Below, piece by piece: positions 60,168-64,000 of a stretch of 64,000 nucleotides of DNA. This DNA is from Caballeronia fortuita (GTDB taxonomy: Bacteria; Pseudomonadota; Gammaproteobacteria; Burkholderiales; Burkholderiaceae): NCBI RefSeq assembly GCF_001544835.2, contig NZ_FCNX02000012.1:184944-248943 (forward strand), in the 5' to 3' direction. Every line of letters starts with the position of its first letter. The stretch's first letter is position 1. The notes under the pieces are model-generated. The model was not told where the DNA came from. It searched no databases and was given only the letters and a program-made list of their open reading frames with translations. The position numbers were made by a program, and so were the translations under genes.

Positions 60168-61433
60168 TTAGTCGTGATGCTCCAATAGCGCACTGAGGCA
60201 AGAGTCTACCTGTGCGCGCTTGAGATCGACCAGTAGATCGTCGTGGACAAATCGATTCACCAAGTGCACGTAATATTCGAGCGTAGTTTTGATGTCGTTG
60301 TGGCCCATCAGTTTGCGCAGTTCCTCATCCAGCGCCGCATCGTAAACGAAATGCTGCCCGAGACGCCCCTTCTGCTTGAGCGCTTCGTAGACGAAGTACG
60401 TGGCGCAGGAATGCCGGAGCATGCAGGCCGTGAAACGGCGCCCCTTGAATTTAGCGTCGAGTGCCTTCGCAGCCAGAGATGGAATTTTGGCGAACTCGCG
60501 GTAAAGCATTTGATAGGTCACTGCATACCCCGCCTCGTTCAGGAACAGGACGGAGTTCGGTGGGGAAATCCCTGTCCGGTCGCGGTACAATTCCGCACGC
60601 TGTCGGCGAAGCGGGATGTAGGCGGCACAGATGGCTTGCCACAGCTTCCCAGGGAACTCGATGGAGCGCACCTTGCCCTTCGATGCAAACTCGTAATGCA
60701 ACGATCGTCGACCAAGGTCCGGCGGTGCTTCGCCTTCGTCGTAGGGCACGAAGTCGACGTTGACCGCCTTGCCGCGATACGGAAGCTGGAGCAAGTCCTT
60801 AGGGCGCACCGCCGTGATGCGAATTATCGTCGCAATGATGGCATACACGAGGTCGTCGAAGAGTGGCAGCGCCGCCTCGTAGTCGGACTGCGCGACGAGC
60901 CTGTCCAGCTCGCGGTGATGCAATGCTGGCCGTCCAGTGGGTAAGTTGAAGTTGAGCTTCTCGACGCTGACGGAAGGCTTAATGTGTCCTAGTAGGTGCT
61001 GGTTTGCATCGAGTCGATGCTCGATCTCATCGCGATCCACTTCAAGGGAATGCTCGTAACCGTTTTTCTTCGCCCAACTGTAGAAGTCGTAAATCCGGTA
61101 GGCGTAGTGGAGCGCCGTATCGTAGGCAATGGTGCTGCCGTCCTCTCGGGGCTGCCCCAGATGGACCAGATAGGCATCGAAGATGTCCTCGTCAATGGAC
61201 TGCCAGGCCACGCAGCCGTAGCCGGCATTGTCCAGCCAGTCGAAGTAGCGTGCCAGAATATGCGCATAGTTGCGGCTGGTCTCGATACTCCTAGATTTCC
61301 GCTTCGCGACCGCCATCATCCAACGCGTGGGCTCTTCGAGAAGTCCGTGATCGTTGTCGAAGAAGATGGCAACCCGCGAACGCTTGTAGGCGGGATGACC
61401 TATCAGGCCGTTTGCGAACTCCATTATGCTCAC
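60168..61433 (-). CDS. Tyrosine recombinase/integrase, last gene of the second module
   Basis: A 421-residue integrase. The N-terminal SAM-like part has SRNYAHILARYFDWLDNAGY. The catalytic domain has box I in ITAVRPKDLLQLPYRG (about residue 215), HxxR-type FTACMLRHSCATYFVYEA (about 337) and LMGHNDIKTTLEYYVHLVNR, with the nucleophile Tyr (about 392). Its ATG overlaps the stop of the 123-residue gene upstream by 4 bp. It acts with the other recombinase of the operon to move the element. Confidence 0.9.
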   Translation of the reverse strand: MSIMEFANGLIGHPAYKRSRVAIFFDNDHGLLEEPTRWMMAVAKRKSRSIETSRNYAHILARYFDWLDNAGYGCVAWQSIDEDIFDAYLVHLGQPREDGSTIAYDTALHYAYRIYDFYSWAKKNGYEHSLEVDRDEIEHRLDANQHLLGHIKPSVSVEKLNFNLPTGRPALHHRELDRLVAQSDYEAALPLFDDLVYAIIATIIRITAVRPKDLLQLPYRGKAVNVDFVPYDEGEAPPDLGRRSLHYEFASKGKVRSIEFPGKLWQAICAAYIPLRRQRAELYRDRTGISPPNSVLFLNEAGYAVTYQMLYREFAKIPSLAAKALDAKFKGRRFTACMLRHSCATYFVYEALKQKGRLGQHFVYDAALDEELRKLMGHNDIKTTLEYYVHLVNRFVHDDLLVDLKRAQVDSCLSALLEHHD

Positions 61434-61801
61434 GATGCCGACACCTCGTTTGGTGCGAATGAGTCAATCAATGCCCGCATTTCCTCGATTCCTCTCAGCA
61501 GGTTGTCCATGCGTTCATTCAGCGCGTCGAGCTGTATGTCCACCTCACCGTCGAAGTCTGGTGATGACGGCTTTTCGGCGCCGGGCGCTTTAGCGATTCC
61601 CCGCTGCCTCAGGGTCGCCTCCATCTCCACCAGTCGCATCTGGATGGCAGAGGCCTGATACAAGGTGCTCCGAGGGAATCGGCAGGCCGCAACCACCGTT
61701 TGCCGGCTGATCCGGGTGCCCGCCTTGTTGAGGTACTCTCGCCAATCGCCTGCCTCCTCTCTGGCGGTAAAGAACGCGTTGAGCCGTTCTAGCTTGCTCA
61801 T
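61430..61801 (-). CDS. Small HTH/coiled-coil protein of the second recombination module
   Basis: A 123-residue protein. Residues 30-50 look like a helix-turn-helix (SRQTVVAACRFPRSTLYQ). A helical segment follows (MRLVEMEATLRQRG), and a C-terminal coiled coil (LDALNERMDNLLRGIEEMRA). The plan resembles TnpC/GinD-type accessory proteins, and the N-terminus of the next gene upstream (61806-62753) has a similar ATLYLPDP segment. Probably DNA-binding. No family is recognised with certainty. Confidence 0.75.
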   Translation of the reverse strand: MSKLERLNAFFTAREEAGDWREYLNKAGTRISRQTVVAACRFPRSTLYQASAIQMRLVEMEATLRQRGIAKAPGAEKPSSPDFDGEVDIQLDALNERMDNLLRGIEEMRALIDSFAPNEVSAS

Positions 61802-61805
61802 AGCA

Positions 61806-62753
61806 TCACGCCAGCACGATGGAGTTGAAGGGCTCGGTCAAGGACACCTCCTCAAACTCCGCCGCGACCATTTCGATGGCATGCTGCGCCTCGATGTGAG
61901 CCGCACCATGGTGCCTTCGACCACTGCGGGTTACGCACGTCGGACCGTCGGCGCGTACCCGAACGCAATGGATCGGAGCGTTTGTGATCTTGCGTAATCG
62001 ATCCGCGATGAAACGGCGCTGCTCTGCAGTGTGCACGACGCCATCGATGTAAAGCGCGATGCCGGGGACCTGAGACTTATGCTCCGTGGCCCAAGTAGTT
62101 TTCCCGGCCTTCGGCAGACCGCACAAGACATAGACTGCACCGATGGTCTTGGCGACTGGCTCGTCAGGTATGACCTCGGCCAGTTGGTCCATGAACGACG
62201 CCAGGGTGTCGGCCCAGGAACTTGACGCCGGTAGCGTTATGTAACGCTTCGTGGTCAATGCCGCCGGTTCCGTTGGACCATTACGCACCTGCTGTTGCAG
62301 CAAGGCAACCTCCGCCCGGAGCTGCTTGATTTCCTGTTTGTCGTGCCCGGACTCCTTGAGTTGCTTGGCCCGATTCGCCGTTTTGGCCGGCGTCTCGGCA
62401 GCCAGCGCCACGTAGTATTGAAGCTGATCGACTAGTTTGCGATAAATCTTCTCTGCATCCCTCCTGAGCGCTTGCAATTCACCTTCAGCGTTCGCCACGC
62501 GCTCTTTGAGTTCGGCCACCTTCCGCTGGACTTTCGACGCCCCAGCAAGCTCGATCTCGACGAGCTTCACGCGTGACGATGTTTTGCCTTTGATGACCGC
62601 ACGGACCTCTCGCCAATCCGGGTCGGGCAGGTAGAGGGTAGCCCTGGCGACACCAGCCGTCATCGCCACCTTCTCGACGTTGAGCTTGTCGCCGCGCGAA
62701 CGCATCGTCCCGATGCACGCATACACGCGATCGAGAAGGTCCCGATTAGCCAT
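61806..62753 (-). CDS. HTH-coiled coil-P-loop kinase fusion protein
   Basis: A 315-residue protein with an unusual domain order. Residues 20-55 are HTH-like (KVAMTAGVARATLYLPDPDW). Residues 70-160 form a long coiled coil (VQRKVAELKERVANAEGELQ). Residues 205-315 form a P-loop kinase-like domain: VYVLCGLPKAGKTTWATEH (Walker A, GxxxxGKT), LYIDGVVHTAEQRRFIADRL, CVRVRADGPTCVTRSGRRH, resembling T4 polynucleotide kinase/zeta-type folds. It could prepare DNA ends or regulate recombination. It overlaps the upstream recombinase gene by 8 bp. The function is unknown. Confidence 0.75.
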   Translation of the reverse strand: MANRDLLDRVYACIGTMRSRGDKLNVEKVAMTAGVARATLYLPDPDWREVRAVIKGKTSSRVKLVEIELAGASKVQRKVAELKERVANAEGELQALRRDAEKIYRKLVDQLQYYVALAAETPAKTANRAKQLKESGHDKQEIKQLRAEVALLQQQVRNGPTEPAALTTKRYITLPASSSWADTLASFMDQLAEVIPDEPVAKTIGAVYVLCGLPKAGKTTWATEHKSQVPGIALYIDGVVHTAEQRRFIADRLRKITNAPIHCVRVRADGPTCVTRSGRRHHGAAHIEAQHAIEMVAAEFEEVSLTEPFNSIVLA

Positions 62754-63936
62754 TCGCCACCGTTCTTAGAAATCCGTCTGCATGGTCACTGTCGATCTCG
62801 CGCAACCGAGCGAAGGCCTGCTTGATGATCCGTTCCGAGAAAACCTTCTGCTGCACCCCGGCATACGGATGCGCGACAAGCTTGTGATGAAACGCGATCT
62901 CGTTTTCGAGAACAGGGATGTGTCTCTCCGTGAAGACAGCGAAGCGGCAGTTCAGGGGGGCGCAGGCGTACAGCGTCGGATGCAGTTCCGGCGCTTCCGC
63001 GAGAAGCTTGTGCCCGCACGGCGAAGGCTCCGCCGTCGCCGGAGTCTTCATGCAGATCGCTAGATTTGCGCGATGAAGAATAGAAATGCCCTGGTCCAGC
63101 ATCGACTCAACATACTGAACCAGCGTCTCCTTGCCAGCGTCCTGCAGCTTGGCCTTGAATATTGTGGATTCTTCGATGGTCTTCCGGACGCGCAGGCCCG
63201 CGACACCGCCGATCTTTTTGTTCAACGCGGCCCCGACGACCTCCGTCAAGAGAGCGACATTCTGGGCGACGATGATTTGTTTGATTTCCGTATGCACGCC
63301 CGGAAGGGCGAGGATATATCGCAAGGTCATCTTCAGACTCTTGTGCGAGAACAATTGGCGGATCAGTTCAATGTTGCGCGGGTCTTGGTAGATCAAATAC
63401 ATCGCCAGAGACTTGCGGAAGCGGTGCGGATAGACTGAGGCATCAACCCCGGTGATGCGGGCGACGCGCTTTACTGCTCGTTCTGGATACGCAAGGTGCG
63501 CACGGTTGCCGAAATGGTGTCCCGCTACGACGGCGAATAGGAAGTCGTGCCCGCCATACATGCGTGCTTCGTGCGACAACGCCTCGATTAGTCCAATCGC
63601 CCTTGCCGTCGGCTCCGGAATGGGAATGACCTTTGTGTCCCCTTGGCTGGCCTGGGAGGTCTTAAAGACGGTGAAGTTCAACCAGGGGCCTTCCGCTGTC
63701 CTGCTCACGCAACCGGAGCGCAAATTGACTACTTCCGACCGGCGCATTCCGGTAGTCGCCAGGATTAGGGTGCAGCAGGCGTCGACGAACGAGGCGATGA
63801 TGTGCATGATCCGGTGCGTGTCGAGGTAGTCGGTGCCATCGGCACGCTTGGTCATGATGTGAAGCGGCCACCAAGGTTTTCCTTCCACGAGGGCAGGCGT
63901 GTAGGCAGCGAATGCTTCCAGTCTGCGCGGCGACAA
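62746..63936 (-). CDS. Tyrosine recombinase, N-terminal part missing or interrupted
   Basis: The visible 396 residues begin at a TTG (63936) directly after a TGA, and the catalytic domain starts soon after: LILATTGMRRSEVVNLRSG (box I, about residue 64), SVYPHRFRKSLAMYLIY (HxxR, about 169-172) and QLFSHKSLKMTLRYILAL (Tyr about 204). About 180 further residues follow, with a cysteine/histidine group (CMKTPATAEPSPCGHK). A recombinase this size normally has a core-binding domain upstream. The same frame is open from the TGA to the window edge (reading HQRPKPLSLYRPR), so a nonsense mutation is likely, or the protein is a short form. Confidence 0.75.
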   Translation of the reverse strand: MSPRRLEAFAAYTPALVEGKPWWPLHIMTKRADGTDYLDTHRIMHIIASFVDACCTLILATTGMRRSEVVNLRSGCVSRTAEGPWLNFTVFKTSQASQGDTKVIPIPEPTARAIGLIEALSHEARMYGGHDFLFAVVAGHHFGNRAHLAYPERAVKRVARITGVDASVYPHRFRKSLAMYLIYQDPRNIELIRQLFSHKSLKMTLRYILALPGVHTEIKQIIVAQNVALLTEVVGAALNKKIGGVAGLRVRKTIEESTIFKAKLQDAGKETLVQYVESMLDQGISILHRANLAICMKTPATAEPSPCGHKLLAEAPELHPTLYACAPLNCRFAVFTERHIPVLENEIAFHHKLVAHPYAGVQQKVFSERIIKQAFARLREIDSDHADGFLRTVANG

Positions 63937-64000
63937 TCATCTTGGCCGGTATAGCGACAGAGGTTTTGGCCGTTGGTGAGAGGTCGGAGGCGGCGTAGCC

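Larger units (their letters stand above)
60168..64000 (-). mobile_element. Second recombination module: two tyrosine recombinases with two accessory genes, cut by window edge
   Basis: Four minus-strand genes (63936, 62753, 61801 and 61433 downwards) overlap or nearly touch (8-bp overlap, 4-bp gap, 4-bp overlap). Two are tyrosine recombinases. The other two are HTH-like proteins, one fused to a P-loop kinase domain. The order and proteins differ from the ginABCD operon at 18.7 kb. The element ends are not visible: one lies beyond 64000, the other may be in 59412-60167 or further left. Confidence 0.7.

Noticed and set aside
59779..60201. Minus-strand frame with CHSC and CTGC motifs
   Set aside because: No start signal, no haem CxxCH or known zinc domain, random-looking flanks; kept only as a possible fossil.
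1..64000. CRISPR arrays, tRNA and rRNA genes
   Set aside because: No regularly spaced repeats and no recognisable tRNA or rRNA sequence were seen by eye; a tRNA scan could still find one.

Overview
The window is high-GC DNA with dense short operons, GTG/TTG starts and purine-rich ribosome binding sites. Ku/LigD end-joining genes, DUF4148 proteins, an OmpC-type trimeric porin and a gentisate/aromatic-CoA catabolic cluster all point to a beta-proteobacterium of the Burkholderia/Paraburkholderia/Caballeronia group. This is an inference from gene content; no rRNA gene or other taxonomic marker is present. REGION 1 (1-9 kb): the tail of an SDR oxidoreductase, tandem hairpin terminators, seven small minus-strand genes including a Phd/VapC-type toxin-antitoxin pair, then plus-strand envelope genes (a CAP-domain lipoprotein, membrane proteins, a CsgG-like lipoprotein and small secreted proteins). 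REGION 2 (9.3-18.5 kb): a DNA-damage block. An SRAP/YedK protein diverges from ku, which is followed by a MerR-TPR protein and a CPA1-type antiporter whose first codons are out of frame. Small, mostly unrecognised genes follow, with a decayed tail duplication at 15.4 kb, then the 3' part of a broken ligD. REGION 3 (18,538-28,379): a 9.84-kb integrated element, best explained as a GInt-type genomic island. It has a ginABCD-like operon (three tyrosine recombinases plus a small coiled-coil protein), an arsenic cargo (arsR-arsI-arsC-acr3-arsH-arsN2, with a remnant of a second arsenate reductase) and a non-coding tail of lower GC. It sits inside ligD. Removing it joins the two halves in frame, but two further nonsense codons show the gene is dead. 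REGION 4 (28.4-37.8 kb): the 5' part of ligD, a MASE4-like GGDEF cyclase, a hybrid histidine kinase, a frameshifted gene with an intact terminator, a tannase-family lipoprotein and a DUF4148 protein. REGION 5 (37.8-59.4 kb): two long minus-strand catabolic operons. Operon A (50,545 to 39,305) encodes a 2-oxoacid:ferredoxin oxidoreductase pair, a hotdog thioesterase, a salicyloyl-CoA 5-hydroxylase-like FAD/FMN fusion, gentisate 1,2-dioxygenase, an FAH hydrolase, a nitrilase, maleate isomerase and a flavin reductase. Read in order, these make a salicyloyl-CoA to gentisate to maleylpyruvate to maleate to fumarate route. A MarR gene and a cyclase-type hydrolase gene lie beside it, and the MarR promoter region shares a dyad motif with the operon A promoter region. 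Operon B (58,416 to 50,942) encodes a CoA ligase, MFS transporter, thiolase, DUF35 OB-fold partner, porin and carboxylesterase, under a divergent LysR regulator. Together they would import, de-esterify and CoA-activate an aromatic acid and feed it to the gentisate route; the real substrate is unknown. REGION 6 (60.2-64 kb): a second recombination module, different from the first. Two tyrosine recombinases flank two DNA-binding-like genes, one of them an unusual HTH/coiled-coil/P-loop-kinase fusion, in a tightly overlapping minus-strand operon cut by the window edge. It is the least familiar system in the window.
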